From Lachnospiraceae bacterium (GTDB lineage Bacteria; Bacillota; Clostridia; Lachnospirales; Lachnospiraceae): 64,000 nt of DNA. The DNA lies in contig JAGBBP010000036.1 in NCBI GenBank assembly GCA_017938405.1, positions 62,001 through 126,000 of the forward strand, written 5' to 3'. Shown piece after piece: positions 15,719 through 25,700 of the stretch. Made by a program: the position numbers and the translations under genes. The notes under the pieces were generated by a model. The model had not been told where the DNA came from and searched no databases. It saw nothing but the letters and a program-made list of their open reading frames with translations. Every line of letters starts with the position of its first letter. Within the stretch, counting starts at the first letter, position 1.

Positions 15719-16234
15719 CTATTCTTTTCCTGTTAACTTCTTGATTTCCTCTGTAATATACGCCTGTACATCCTTCTTCTCGATTCCCAGGGCAACTGCC
15801 AGTTCTCCGTATAACAAGTCCTCTGCCATCTTTAAGTATCGGTCATCCAATCCGATTACCTTCTGTCCTTTTAATTGGCGATCTTTCTTGCGTAAATACA
15901 GCGTCTTGATAATACGGACAAAGTCTTCACAGTTATTGTTTCTCATGCATTCCTTATAGGTATGTTCTCTTTGCTTTTCGTTTTCCACCCAAATCAGTTC
16001 CAAGGACGGAATCCGTGCAATCAGGTCATGCACCTCTTTCTTTGTTAATGCCTGTCGTATCACGGCTTTATGGTTATTTACAGGAATATACACCTTACTG
16101 GATTCCGAATACATCGGTTTTAAAATATAATACAAACTATCCTTCGGAATATTTGTCATATTAAGTGTTGTCACGTTTTCCACTACACAAATTCCATTAT
16201 TTCCACATACAACATAATCACCTTTTTGAAACAT
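15719..16234 (-). CDS. CarD/CdnL-family transcription regulator
   Basis: A 171-residue protein whose first ~60 residues form the CarD_CdnL_TRCF RNA-polymerase-interacting domain (GDYVVCGNNGICVVENV, YYILKPM, KVYIPV); the rest is the helical domain, with LRKKDRQLKG and a C-terminal KKLTG. Members bind the RNAP beta subunit and stabilise open complexes or set rRNA transcription. It has its own likely promoter about 115 bases upstream and a long leader holding an inverted repeat. It follows rng on the same strand. Confidence 0.88.
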   Translation of the reverse strand: MFQKGDYVVCGNNGICVVENVTTLNMTNIPKDSLYYILKPMYSESSKVYIPVNNHKAVIRQALTKKEVHDLIARIPSLELIWVENEKQREHTYKECMRNNNCEDFVRIIKTLYLRKKDRQLKGQKVIGLDDRYLKMAEDLLYGELAVALGIEKKDVQAYITEEIKKLTGKE

Positions 16235-16290
16235 TTTTTAACCTCCGATAACCTCGTCCTTAAACCATTCTTCTGTTTTAGGGTAAATTG

Positions 16291-16326
16291 AAACGCCTGT
16301 TCCTACCTGCGGCAAGAAAGGCGTTT
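16291..16326. repeat. Inverted repeat in the carD-like leader
   Basis: AAACGCCT (16291-16298) and AGGCGTTT (16319-16326) are perfect 8-bp arms. No T run follows on the minus strand, so it is not a normal terminator of rng; it may be a leader hairpin. Confidence 0.4.
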
Positions 16327-16346
16327 ACTGTTTTTATCTGTTAAAA

Positions 16347-16376
16347 AGTGTAACATAAATTTCGAAAAAATGTCAG
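16347..16376 (-). promoter_or_regulatory. Possible promoter of the carD-like gene
   Basis: CTGACA (16371-16376) and TACACT (16347-16352) on the minus strand, 18 bases apart. Confidence 0.45.
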
Positions 16377-16455
16377 CGAAAAAAACGCGAAAAATAATTT
16401 TTGTGCAAAATGCGCATGAACACTCCGCAACATTCCGAATCAAAAAGTAACATTT

Positions 16456-17637
16456 CTATACTAATATTTCGTGCAACGGCTTCTTTACCTTCTTTCTGGT
16501 TAACTCAACCAACCGTAATCCTGTCATATCCACCACATTCACCGGAATCCGGTCCTTTGCGGCCAGCTCCTTTAAAAGCTGCATCAGCCTTGTGTTGTAC
16601 TCCTCCGATTCCATATTGATAAAATCAATTAAAATCATACCGGACAGGTTTCTGAGACGAAGCTGTCGCATGCACTCTCTTGCCGCTTCTTCGTTGATTT
16701 TATAGAAGGTCTCGTCTCCCGCTTTCTTTCCGCTGATGGCCTTGCCGGTATTCACATCAATGACGGTCAGGGTTTCTGTTGGCTCGATAACAAGAGAGGC
16801 GCCGGATTTTAACCAGACATGCTTAGATAACGCCTCTTTCTCCCACTTTTGCAGGGAATACAGCGCCGCCAGAGAAAGGTTTTCATCCCGATACAACCGA
16901 AGCTTTACGGTATCTTCCGGTTGAAACTGTGCGGTGTAGTCCGAAAATGCCGCATAAATTTCGTTATCGTCGGTTACCACTTCCGAAAGTTCGTCCTGTG
17001 GTAAATCCCGCAGTAAATCGATATACCACGGAAAGCTTTGATACAGCAACGTTCCCTTGGATTTATGAACTCCGGTGGTACAGATTTCACGGTACAAAGT
17101 GACCAAGCGCTCTTCCTCTGCTTTTAACCGTTCATTCGACACATGTAGTGCATTGGTTCGAATGATTAGTCCGTAATTCTCATTTTCACAATTAGAAAAT
17201 AGGACTTTTAGCCTATTATTTTCATCTTTGTCCTTAATTTTATTGGAAATCCGTACCCCTTTCATTCCGTGTACCAGGACCAGATACTTGCCGGTAAACT
17301 GGAGTTTTCCGGTCACGGAAGGCTGTTTTGTCTTAATATCCTCCCGTTCCACCTGCACCAGTACGTAGTCTCCCATGCACAACCGGTCATTATTGGCGTG
17401 AGGTCCGAACAAATAGGAGGTCTTTTCCTTTAACGAACAGTAACACATACAGCCCTCATCGGTCTCAATGAAGGCAGCATCGATATTTTTCACAATATTG
17501 TTTACATGACCGATGTAAATATTCCCCAGGCGGGATGGTGTATCCATACGCTCCGCCGCCATCTCCAACGGCTGATTGTTCTCATCAAACAACACGGAAT
17601 ATATGTAGCGGTCTTTTTTCGTTACCACAAGGCGCAT
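16456..17637 (-). CDS. rng: Ribonuclease G/E family endoribonuclease
   Basis: Single-strand-specific endoribonuclease involved in rRNA and mRNA processing. The S1 domain is at about residues 35-120 (GNIYIGHVNNIVKNIDAAFIE), and the catalytic magnesium aspartates are in VIDVNTG and ILIDFINM. At 393 residues it is the short RNase G type without the E. coli RNase E C-terminal scaffold. SD AGGAG. It lies between the histidinol-phosphatase gene and the carD-like gene, next to the radical-SAM pair as in other Clostridia. Confidence 0.93.
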   Translation of the reverse strand: MRLVVTKKDRYIYSVLFDENNQPLEMAAERMDTPSRLGNIYIGHVNNIVKNIDAAFIETDEGCMCYCSLKEKTSYLFGPHANNDRLCMGDYVLVQVEREDIKTKQPSVTGKLQFTGKYLVLVHGMKGVRISNKIKDKDENNRLKVLFSNCENENYGLIIRTNALHVSNERLKAEEERLVTLYREICTTGVHKSKGTLLYQSFPWYIDLLRDLPQDELSEVVTDDNEIYAAFSDYTAQFQPEDTVKLRLYRDENLSLAALYSLQKWEKEALSKHVWLKSGASLVIEPTETLTVIDVNTGKAISGKKAGDETFYKINEEAARECMRQLRLRNLSGMILIDFINMESEEYNTRLMQLLKELAAKDRIPVNVVDMTGLRLVELTRKKVKKPLHEILV

Positions 17638-17657
17638 AAAGGTTCTCCTATGTTCGT

Positions 17658-18470
17658 TTATAATGTGATTTTTATAAATTTCGGCACTCGCTTCTCAAAA
17701 ACTGTAATTTCTTCAAATCCTGCATCTTTTATAATTGCAAGGGTATCTTTTATGTAGGCACCTACTTTTTCGGACTTATGTGCATCGGAGCCGATGGTGA
17801 TAATCCGTCCGCCCAATTCTTTATAGCGCCGAATAATGCTTGGATGCGGTAATACATGCCCGCCTCTGTCCATGCCGGAGGTATTTACTTCAATGCCTTT
17901 CCCTCGCTTAATAATCTCACGTAATATGGTATCCATCAATTCCGGAAACAGCTGGTACGGGAAGGAATTATCTTCATAATGGAGACCTTTTGCAATATAG
18001 CCGATGTGACTGACACAATCGTAATACGAGGTAAGCCTGTCATCCGTAACCGAATCATATACCGTTTCCAAATATCTTTTGTACGCTGTAATCTTGTCTC
18101 TACCACGCTTTGATTCCGGCACTCCGCAATCAAACCCATCAGCACAATGAGTACTCAGTAAAACAAAGTCAAAGTTCTGTTTTGCCAAAACCTCTACCGT
18201 TTCTTCCGCTGTTTCCGCAATATAACCGGCTTCGATTCCTTTTCCGATATTGATTTCGGGATACGTTTCTCTTAACCGGGAAATGGTTTCTTCCTGTCCT
18301 GCAAAATCCGGTGCACAATCATACATTTCCATATGATGTCCCAAATCCATATGTTCCGTAAAGCAAATATCCGTAACTCCCGCGGCAATTGCAGCGCGGA
18401 TTGCTTCTTCCGGTTTCATCTGTGAATCCGGTGAAAAAGATGTGTGTACATGATAATCCGGTATAATCAT
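17658..18470 (-). CDS. hisK: PHP-family histidinol-phosphatase
   Basis: This enzyme hydrolyses histidinol phosphate in histidine synthesis. It begins with the PHP metal motif DYHVHTSFSPDS; further ligands are in FTEHMDLGHH, LSTHCADGFD, NTSGMDRGG and IGSDAHKSEKVG. At 270 residues it matches the HisJ/HisK type. SD AAGGAG. There are no other his genes here, so assignment to histidine synthesis is by family only; related PHP phosphoesterases are possible. It sits between TIGR03936 and rng, 20 bases from rng. Confidence 0.88.
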   Translation of the reverse strand: MIIPDYHVHTSFSPDSQMKPEEAIRAAIAAGVTDICFTEHMDLGHHMEMYDCAPDFAGQEETISRLRETYPEINIGKGIEAGYIAETAEETVEVLAKQNFDFVLLSTHCADGFDCGVPESKRGRDKITAYKRYLETVYDSVTDDRLTSYYDCVSHIGYIAKGLHYEDNSFPYQLFPELMDTILREIIKRGKGIEVNTSGMDRGGHVLPHPSIIRRYKELGGRIITIGSDAHKSEKVGAYIKDTLAIIKDAGFEEITVFEKRVPKFIKITL

Positions 18471-18539
18471 GGCGTTATCTCCTTGTTCCTATACAACTTA
18501 TAATCCCTGTTAAAGCAGGTAAAATAGACATGTTCGGAC

Positions 18540-19361
18540 TTATAGCCGCTTTAACTCCGGATTCTCTCCCGTATACATATCCAAACGATGGATTCGAAAC
18601 TTCAGCGCCTCCGTCTCCTCACATCCCAAGAACCGTGCAAAAGCTTCCATTACTAGCTCCGGCTTAATATTATCCGCACTGCCGGCAGAAACACGCAGAA
18701 GTACGGAAAACAGGCCTTTTTCGGCACAAGTATCCTTGTATTCTGCCGCAAAGTCCGGAATCTCCGGAACTTCGTAATACTCTTTGGAATCCGAATGTTT
18801 TTCTACCGGCGGTAAGGAAGCTTCCATTCCGGCCACCGCCCCATACAAAAACGGCTTTAAATCCACGTTTGTCTCCGTATTGGACTTCTTTACCTTCTTA
18901 ACAACGGAAATACTCTCCTGCCCGTAAAAACGCGCCCAGGCCTCATTTAACTCCTCTAAGGACTTTGTCCCAAGGAAGGAATCACTTTCCTTTACCGTCA
19001 CCAGATAATCCGCCGCTGTCACCAAAGACATGGCAGTTTCCCTTTTCCGACCGTTCTCCGGTTCCGGTAAAATCCGTGCGGAAAGCACCGTAAAGCCCTC
19101 TACCATGGCGGAATTTAAGGCATCTACAATCTCTTGCGGCGTATCCTCCGCCGTAAGCTCCATATCCATATATTCGCCCTCACTGGTGATACCGACGCCG
19201 AGCGGTGACGCAAAGGACATAATCTGGTGCGGGTGAAACCCTTGGGAATAAGCAATTTTAAGCCCTGCTCTGCGTACTGCCTTCTGAAAATACCGCAGTA
19301 CATCCAGATGTCCGATAAATTTTACCGCACCGTATTTTGCAAAACGTACTCTGACATTCAT
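18540..19361 (-). CDS. TIGR03936 family (DUF2344) radical-SAM-associated protein
   Basis: A 273-residue protein with the DUF2344 start RVRFAKYGAVKFIGHLD, YFQKAVRRAGL, and YSQGFHPHQIMSFASPLGVG. The family is almost always encoded directly after the TIGR03960 radical-SAM protein, as here (18 bases apart), and is thought to act with it, perhaps in tRNA or rRNA modification; the reaction is unknown. In some organisms the two are fused. SD AAGGAG. Confidence 0.93.
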   Translation of the reverse strand: MNVRVRFAKYGAVKFIGHLDVLRYFQKAVRRAGLKIAYSQGFHPHQIMSFASPLGVGITSEGEYMDMELTAEDTPQEIVDALNSAMVEGFTVLSARILPEPENGRKRETAMSLVTAADYLVTVKESDSFLGTKSLEELNEAWARFYGQESISVVKKVKKSNTETNVDLKPFLYGAVAGMEASLPPVEKHSDSKEYYEVPEIPDFAAEYKDTCAEKGLFSVLLRVSAGSADNIKPELVMEAFARFLGCEETEALKFRIHRLDMYTGENPELKRL

Positions 19362-19379
19362 AAAATATCTCCTTATCCA

Positions 19380-21314
19380 TTAACAATCCGGAATTAATAC
19401 ATCGTTTCCAATGCTCTCGCCTGCTTCGTTACGCGGCTCATAGCATACGCCGCCGTGGAACTGAGCCGCACCGCAACCGGCACAGCCTTTCCGGCAATTC
19501 GGGGTCACAACACCCTGTTTACTCTTTTCGTATTCACGATATAAGAAATTCCTTGAAATACCCGCATCAATAAAATCCCACGGAAGCAGCTCGTCCTTGT
19601 CACGCTCTCTGGAGGTATAAAATTCCAGGGAAAGCCCTGTCTTTTCAAACTGCTTCATCCAAATGTCGTTTCTAAAATACTCGGACCAGGAATCAAACAA
19701 ACAGCCGTCTTTGTATGCACCTTCAATGAGAGCCGCGCAACGCCGGTCACCCCGGGCAAACACACCCTCTAACATGGTTACGTCCGTATCGTGCCAGTTG
19801 TATTTGATGCTCTTTGCGTTTAATTGCTCCTTAATGGCACCGGAAAGTACCTTTCTGGCTTCCATAAACTCTTCCGCAGTTGCCATGCGTACCCATTGGA
19901 ATGGGGTAAACGGCTTCGGTACGAAAAAGGAAGTACTGGTGGTAATCTGTACCTTTCCTTTCCGCTCTGACTTCGGTATGGTATCATAATATACCTTTGC
20001 AATGCTGTTAGAAAGCTCCGCAATGGCTTTAATATCCGCTTCCTGCTCTCCCGGCAGGCCCAGCATGAAATAAAGCTTTACCTTATTCCATCCGCCCTTA
20101 AAGGCTTCCGTGGCACCGGCGAGAATCACATCTTCGGTGAGCCCCTTATTAATCACATCACGCATCCGCTGACTGCCCGCTTCCGGCGCAAAGGTTAGAC
20201 TGGATTTCGTAATATCCTGCACCTTATTCATAACATCTAATGCAAAAGCATCGATTCTAAGAGACGGCAGGGAAATATTCACGCCGTCGTTCTGGAAGGT
20301 ATCGATTAAATAATATACCAGCTCCTTTAAACAGGAATAATCGCTGGAACTTAAGGAAGACAGGGAAATCTCCTCATGCCCCGTGGAACGAAGCATCTTG
20401 GTTGCCAAATCCTTTAAAAATTCTACGTTACGCTCACGAATCGGACGGTACAGCATGCCTGCCTGACAGAACCGGCAACCGCGGATACATCCGCGCTGAA
20501 TCTCCAGCACCACGCGATCCTGAATCGCACGGATAAACGGCACCAGAGGCTTTTCCGGGTAATAGGTATCGGAAAGCTCCATTTCCACCTGCTTACGGAT
20601 GGTCTTCTTCGCATGGGCATTGTTCGGTGTAAAGGAAGCCAGCGTCCCGTCTTCGTTATAAGTCACATCATAAAACTGCGGTACATACATACCCTCGATA
20701 TCCGCTACGATTTCAAGGAATTCCCGTCTGCTTCCGCCCTTTGCCTTATGTTCTTTATACTTGTCCAAAATCTCGTTATAAACGGTCTCTCCTTCACCTA
20801 AATAAAAGAAGTCAAAAAAATCCGCCAAAGGTTCCGGGTTGTACGCACACGGTCCTCCGCCGATCACAATCGGGTCCTCCTCGGTACGGTCTGTGGCATG
20901 AAGCGGAATTCCAGCAAGATCCAGAATCTGCAAAATATTTGTATAGCACATCTCGTATTGTAGCGTAATCCCAAGAAAATCAAACTCCTTTAACGGTTCC
21001 TGGGACTCTAACGCAAACAACGGAATCTGCTGTTCCCTTAAAATCTTGTCCATATCCGGCCACGGGGAATACACACGCTCACAATAGGTGTCCTCCCGCC
21101 GGTTAAACATATCATATAAAATCTGAATTCCGAGATGAGACATCCCTACTTCATACACATCCGGAAAACACATACAAAACCGGATATCCACCTCTCTCGG
21201 ATTCTTACGAACCATATTCACTTCACCGCCGATGTAGCGAGCCGGCTTATCCACCGCCATCAAAATCTCATCGGACAGGGCTAACTTACGTGTAAAGGCT
21301 ACTGTACTAGACAT
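19380..21314 (-). CDS. TIGR03960 family B12-binding-type radical SAM protein
   Basis: A 644-residue radical SAM enzyme. The N-terminal third resembles a B12-binding Rossmann domain (YEVGMSHLGIQILYDM), and the cluster motif CIRGCRFCQ (C-X3-C-X2-C) is in QRGCIRGCRFCQAGMLYR. The C-terminus has extra cysteines (NCRKGCAGCGAAQFHGGVC), possibly a second iron-sulfur or zinc site. The ATG at 21314 (SD GGAGG) is chosen over the TTG that forms the ribosome site. It is the first gene of TIGR03960-TIGR03936-hisK-rng, downstream of the large hairpin element at 21390-21620. Confidence 0.93.
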   Translation of the reverse strand: MSSTVAFTRKLALSDEILMAVDKPARYIGGEVNMVRKNPREVDIRFCMCFPDVYEVGMSHLGIQILYDMFNRREDTYCERVYSPWPDMDKILREQQIPLFALESQEPLKEFDFLGITLQYEMCYTNILQILDLAGIPLHATDRTEEDPIVIGGGPCAYNPEPLADFFDFFYLGEGETVYNEILDKYKEHKAKGGSRREFLEIVADIEGMYVPQFYDVTYNEDGTLASFTPNNAHAKKTIRKQVEMELSDTYYPEKPLVPFIRAIQDRVVLEIQRGCIRGCRFCQAGMLYRPIRERNVEFLKDLATKMLRSTGHEEISLSSLSSSDYSCLKELVYYLIDTFQNDGVNISLPSLRIDAFALDVMNKVQDITKSSLTFAPEAGSQRMRDVINKGLTEDVILAGATEAFKGGWNKVKLYFMLGLPGEQEADIKAIAELSNSIAKVYYDTIPKSERKGKVQITTSTSFFVPKPFTPFQWVRMATAEEFMEARKVLSGAIKEQLNAKSIKYNWHDTDVTMLEGVFARGDRRCAALIEGAYKDGCLFDSWSEYFRNDIWMKQFEKTGLSLEFYTSRERDKDELLPWDFIDAGISRNFLYREYEKSKQGVVTPNCRKGCAGCGAAQFHGGVCYEPRNEAGESIGNDVLIPDC

Positions 21315-21389
21315 TATTTCCTCCAAAATATGAACTCTCTTTTTCCGTCAGCACAATTTCAATTATAAATATTCATAAAATACTTTATC

Positions 21390-21620
21390 TTTTGTGCTAT
21401 ACATTTCTAATTTAGATTTCTTTCTTCTGCCCTTTCAGAAAGGTCGAAAATAGAATTATCGAAGGAAACCATAAGGAAACGTCGGTACTTGGCGAGGTGT
21501 TTTCGAGCCTAGTATCCGCTACGTTTCTGCATGAGCGAGAGCGCGTTTCCGTAGATAATTCTATTTTCCGACCGTTTGTATCGGGGAGAATAGAAATCCT
21601 GACGACAGTATAGCACAAAA
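21390..21620. repeat. Large hairpin repeat element, copy 1
   Basis: A 231-base element with terminal inverted repeats of 13 bp (TTTTGTGCTATAC at 21390-21402 and GTATAGCACAAAA at 21608-21620), imperfectly paired arms inside (GGTCG-AAAATAGAATTATC against GATAATTCTATTTTCCGACC), and a core (21462-21555) shared with copy 2 at 51663-51754. In the core, GGAAAC/GTTTCC and GAAACGT/ACGTTTC helices and the conserved single-strand-like blocks CTTGGCGAGGT, TTTCGAGCCTAGTA and GAGCGAGAGC are seen. It fills the gap between the TIGR03960 gene and the divergent zinc-ribbon gene. Open frames through it are repeats, not genes. No known RNA family was recognised. Confidence 0.8.
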
Positions 21621-21635
21621 TCCCCTTTCCGTAAA
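21607..21635 (-). promoter_or_regulatory. Possible promoter reading into hairpin copy 1 and TIGR03960
   Basis: On the minus strand TATACT (21607-21612) lies 17 bases after TTTACG (21630-21635, four of six consensus bases). If used, the element would be in the 5' leader of the radical-SAM operon. Confidence 0.35.
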
Positions 21636-21643
21636 GAATCGTA

Positions 21644-21672
21644 TTGAATTTATTCCCGAAATACGCTATACT
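21644..21672 (+). promoter_or_regulatory. Promoter of the zinc-ribbon membrane protein gene
   Basis: TTGAAT (21644-21649) and TATACT (21667-21672), 17 bases apart. Confidence 0.7.
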
Positions 21673-21735
21673 TATTTTGTATGAAAACAAAGTTTTTTGT
21701 CACAGTACAATAAAGTTATTGGAGGGTTTGTTACT

Positions 21736-22680
21736 ATGCCGTGGTGTCCGAATTGTAAAACCGAATATCGGGAAGGAATTACCGTTTGTGCCGATTGTAA
21801 AGTGGAATTGGTTGCCGAATATAAGGACGTTATCTTAAAGAATGCAACGGAACTGCTTGTAAAAGTGGATGATGAGCATAAAATGTTTATTCAAAAATTA
21901 CATGATTTTCTGGAATATTCCCAAATTCCGTCCGTTGTATTAAGCGAGCTTGAAATGACCGCGCTTTATGTTGCACCGGAGGATTACAGTAAAGCAAAAA
22001 AGTGTTTTAAAGCTTTCTATTCCGTAGAAACAGAATTGATAACACAGCGTGCGGAAGAAGCTGCATTCTTAAAAGGAGAATCCTTTGATGACTATTTCTC
22101 TGATGGAGACGATGACGAGGACATGGATGATACCGCTTCTTCCGTCTTTGCAAAAGCACATCAGAAAAATGTACGGGTTTCTGCCGATACCGGAACTACT
22201 GATGAGAAAAAATACGTCAGCGCCGTTTCGAAATATGAGGATTACCGTTCTTCCGGTTATACATTTACCGTTTTAGGCGGACTCGGTGTCGGATTTGCAT
22301 TATTGAATTTCCTTGGCGTATTTACGTTATTCGGCTCCACCTTCTCTTCCACCGTTTTATTGATTATGTTCGGCATTTTCCTTGTATTGGGTGTTTTCTC
22401 CTTTTCTAAGGCAGCCTCTTTAAAAAATGATGCGGATGTTGAAAAGCGGCTGATCGAAGAAGTGAATCTTTGGATGGAACAGCATTTTACGAAAGAAATC
22501 ATTGCTTCTTTGTCAGATACATCCGACGTGGTAGAAGGCAAAAGAACTGCAGAACTCCTCTATCTGGACAAGGTGGATCAGTTAGTGGAAATGGTACAAA
22601 ACGCATTTCCGTATTTACATGATACCCTTGCAGAGCAATTGGTTGAGGAATTCTGCAATCAAAACTCAGAAGAAATTTAA
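21736..22680 (+). CDS. Zinc-ribbon membrane protein with DUF2007-like segment
   Basis: A 314-residue protein. Residues 1-22 are a zinc ribbon (CPNCKTEYREGITVCADC). Residues of about 35-95 resemble the small DUF2007 signal-transducing fold (two strands ending LYVAPEDYSKAKKC). An acidic linker (DDYFSDGDDDEDMDD) follows, then two membrane spans at about 175-225, then a soluble helical tail. The family is unnamed; a sensory or membrane-scaffold role is a guess. The start at 21736 (SD GGAGGG) is chosen over 21697, which has none. It is convergent with the SNF2 gene 23 bases away, with no clear terminator between. Confidence 0.7.
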   Translation: MPWCPNCKTEYREGITVCADCKVELVAEYKDVILKNATELLVKVDDEHKMFIQKLHDFLEYSQIPSVVLSELEMTALYVAPEDYSKAKKCFKAFYSVETELITQRAEEAAFLKGESFDDYFSDGDDDEDMDDTASSVFAKAHQKNVRVSADTGTTDEKKYVSAVSKYEDYRSSGYTFTVLGGLGVGFALLNFLGVFTLFGSTFSSTVLLIMFGIFLVLGVFSFSKAASLKNDADVEKRLIEEVNLWMEQHFTKEIIASLSDTSDVVEGKRTAELLYLDKVDQLVEMVQNAFPYLHDTLAEQLVEEFCNQNSEEI

Positions 22681-22703
22681 TTATTCACTGATATAATATA
22701 AAC

Positions 22704-25700
22704 TTAGTTATCCGGGGCTGCAAACAGTTCCCGGATTTCTTCTTCTGTTAACTTATTTAAGAAAGTCTCCCCTTCTTCAATAACCGCATTGAATAAATCC
22801 TGTTTCTTTTGCTGCAAACGGAAAATCTTTTCTTCGATGGTTCCTTTTGTAAGAAGCTTGATAATATGCACATTCTTCTCCTGCCCGATACGATGGGCAC
22901 GGTCGGAAGCCTGGTCTTCCACGGCCGGATTCCACCAAGGGTCAAAATGAATGACCGTATCGGCGCCGGTTAAGTTAAGTCCGGTACCGCCTGCTTTTAA
23001 GGAGATTAAAAACAAATCCCCCTCTCCTCCGTTAAAACGTTTTACATATTCCTGGCGTTCCGCCGGTTTCGTTGCACCGCACAAATAAAAGAACGAAATC
23101 TCTGCTTCAATCAATGCTTCCTTTAAAATTTCGAGCATGGTAGTAAACTGGGAAAACACCAAAATCCGGTGTCCGTTTTCCCGCAGTTCGTCCATAATCT
23201 GCATAAAAAGCGATACTTTCCCGCTTCCGCCCTCGTAATTTTCCAAAAACATGCCCGGATGGCAGCATATCTGACGCAGTCTCGTTAATGCTGCCAAAAT
23301 CTGCATCCGGCTCTTTTCAAAACCTACGCGGGAAATCTCGTTGTCAATATCGTTTCTTGCCTGCTCCGCATAAGAAAGATATAATTTACGCTGTTCTTCC
23401 GAAAGTTCCGTTACCAGCTTTGTTTCAATCTTATCCGGCAGTTCCGCCAATACATCCTTTTTCATTCTTCGCAATAAAAACGGCTTAATCCGACGGCTTA
23501 AATGCTGCAACACTTCTGTCTCTCCTTTTGCCGCAGGGCGTTCGAACCGCTTTGCAAACCGGGTATAGGAAAACAAATACCCCGGCATAATAAAATCAAA
23601 GATAGACCAAAGCTCCGATAATGAATTTTCAATGGGTGTACCGGTTAAAGCAAATTTCGTCTTTGCATGCAGTTCCTTAACGGAACGGGCATTTCCTGTC
23701 ATTGCATTTTTTATAAACTGAGCCTCATCAATAAATACGGTACGGAACTGCTTGGATTCATAAGCCGGTAAATCCCTGCGAAGCAACGGATATGACGTAA
23801 TAAACAAGTCATATTCTTTCGAATCCGCAAGCATTGCACGACGCTCCTCCGGCGTTCCCTGAATGATTTTGGTCCGCAGGTGCGGCGTATAATTTTCCAC
23901 TTCATCCAGCCAGTTATAGACCAAAGAAGTCGGACATACCACCAAAAACGGCACATCGGAAAACGTTTCTTCCGAAAGGACCGATGCCATATACGTAAGG
24001 GCCTGTAACGTTTTACCAAGTCCCATATCATCCGCCAAAATACCGCCGAAACCGTTATTATCCAACATTCGCAACCAGGAAAACCCGGTTTTCTGATAAC
24101 CGCGCAACGTAGCCCGAACCGTTTCCGGAATCGGATGATTCCCGGCTTCCGGATTATGCAAACGTTCCAAAAAGGCCGAAAAATTCTCTCCCTTCGTCAC
24201 TTCAAAACCGTATTCCTGCGGAGTATTTTCCAAATAAACCGCATGACTTTTTGCAATTTTTAATACACCGTTTTTATCGAAATCCCGGTATGAAAGATTC
24301 ATATTATCCAGTAATTCTGCAGCTTTCACAAACATTTCATCCGTTAAATCCACAAAACTGCCGTCGTTTAACCTATGGTAAGACTTCTTTTGACGATACG
24401 AATGGAATATTGCCCGCAATTCTTCTCCCGATATATCCTCATATTGGAATTCCACCTGCAACAAATCCTCTCCCGGCGGCAGGGAAATCCCCATACGGGC
24501 TGTATTTTTTCTGCGTAAACGCATTTTTGCAAAAGAATCCGATGAGAACAATTCCGCATAGGCTCCAAGGTCGGAAAGACCGGTCGTAAGCAAAACATAG
24601 ATATCCTCTTCCTGTTTCATCAGAAAGAAGCCGTTGTGCGGTTCGAAACCGTAAGACATCAGCGCATTGTAAACTTCGTCCTCTTTTTCCTTTTCCCGCA
24701 CCAAAATATAACCGCCCTTCACCGACGGGGCATCAAACAGATTAAATTCATATTCGCCGTAACAGAAGGACACCGTTGCCTGTACTCCGTCATGGAACAA
24801 ATCAAAATAGATTTTCGCGGAAAACGGCAATGTCAAATAACGGTCTTGTACTTCCTCCGGGATTTCCACCTCCATGGAATCATGAATCACCGGCAATACA
24901 TACTCCAAGAAAGCGTCCCGCTCCCCTTCTTCAAACACAAGCGGCTCTTTTCCTTCTCCCAGCGTGGAATAAAACGGCAAATAAGTCTTCATAAACCGGG
25001 CATCCGGCAAATAAAGCGCGTTATCACGCAAAAGTAAAGAACCGTCCGCCGTAATCGGGACCACTTTCTCGTTTTCTTTATAGTCCATGGTAAGAAAATC
25101 GTTCTGCATTGCAATATCATATTCGATTTTCGGGTTCCCCTTTACAAAATGAATCCCCTCCAGCTCATTGCCGGATAAAATTAAAGAATAAGTAATCCCT
25201 TTGCACTGGGAAAGAATTTTTGCCAAAAGTCTCCGATTAATTTGAATTTTGGACTTCTGGAACAACTGCATACTGCCGGCCCCGTCCAATACTTCCAAAA
25301 CTTCCAGATATGCCGATAATTCCTGTAACAAACGTTCGGAAGCATGGTCAAAGCTGCTTTCCTCCGGCAAATAACAGAATTCTTTTCCTAAAATAATACT
25401 CTTATGTTCTTTATAATCCGTAAGGAAACGTTTTAACATTTGTACCCGGTATAATTTCGTACTGCCGACCCGTAGGGACAAATACACCGGATCCGTATCG
25501 GTCCGTAAAATTCCCGGAATCTCGATACAAGGTTCCACACGATACACATCTTTATCGTAATGAGGTTCTCCCGCATCCTTAAAATACTGAATCACTTTCC
25601 CTGCTCTTGCATCCGCGGAAACCGGTACCGTACCGTTTTTCTTTTCCTTTTGCTCCAGATACTGTTGTAAATACAACAAAGCGGCTACCGAATGCTTACA

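Noticed and set aside
16291-16326. Inverted repeat as rng terminator.
   Set aside because: No T run on the minus strand; the T-rich stretch is on the plus strand, where there is no gene to terminate.
21412-21690. Minus-strand open frame of 92 codons.
   Set aside because: It reads through hairpin copy 1; the equivalent frame in copy 2 gives a similar arginine/serine-rich product only because the DNA is repeated. No ribosome site.
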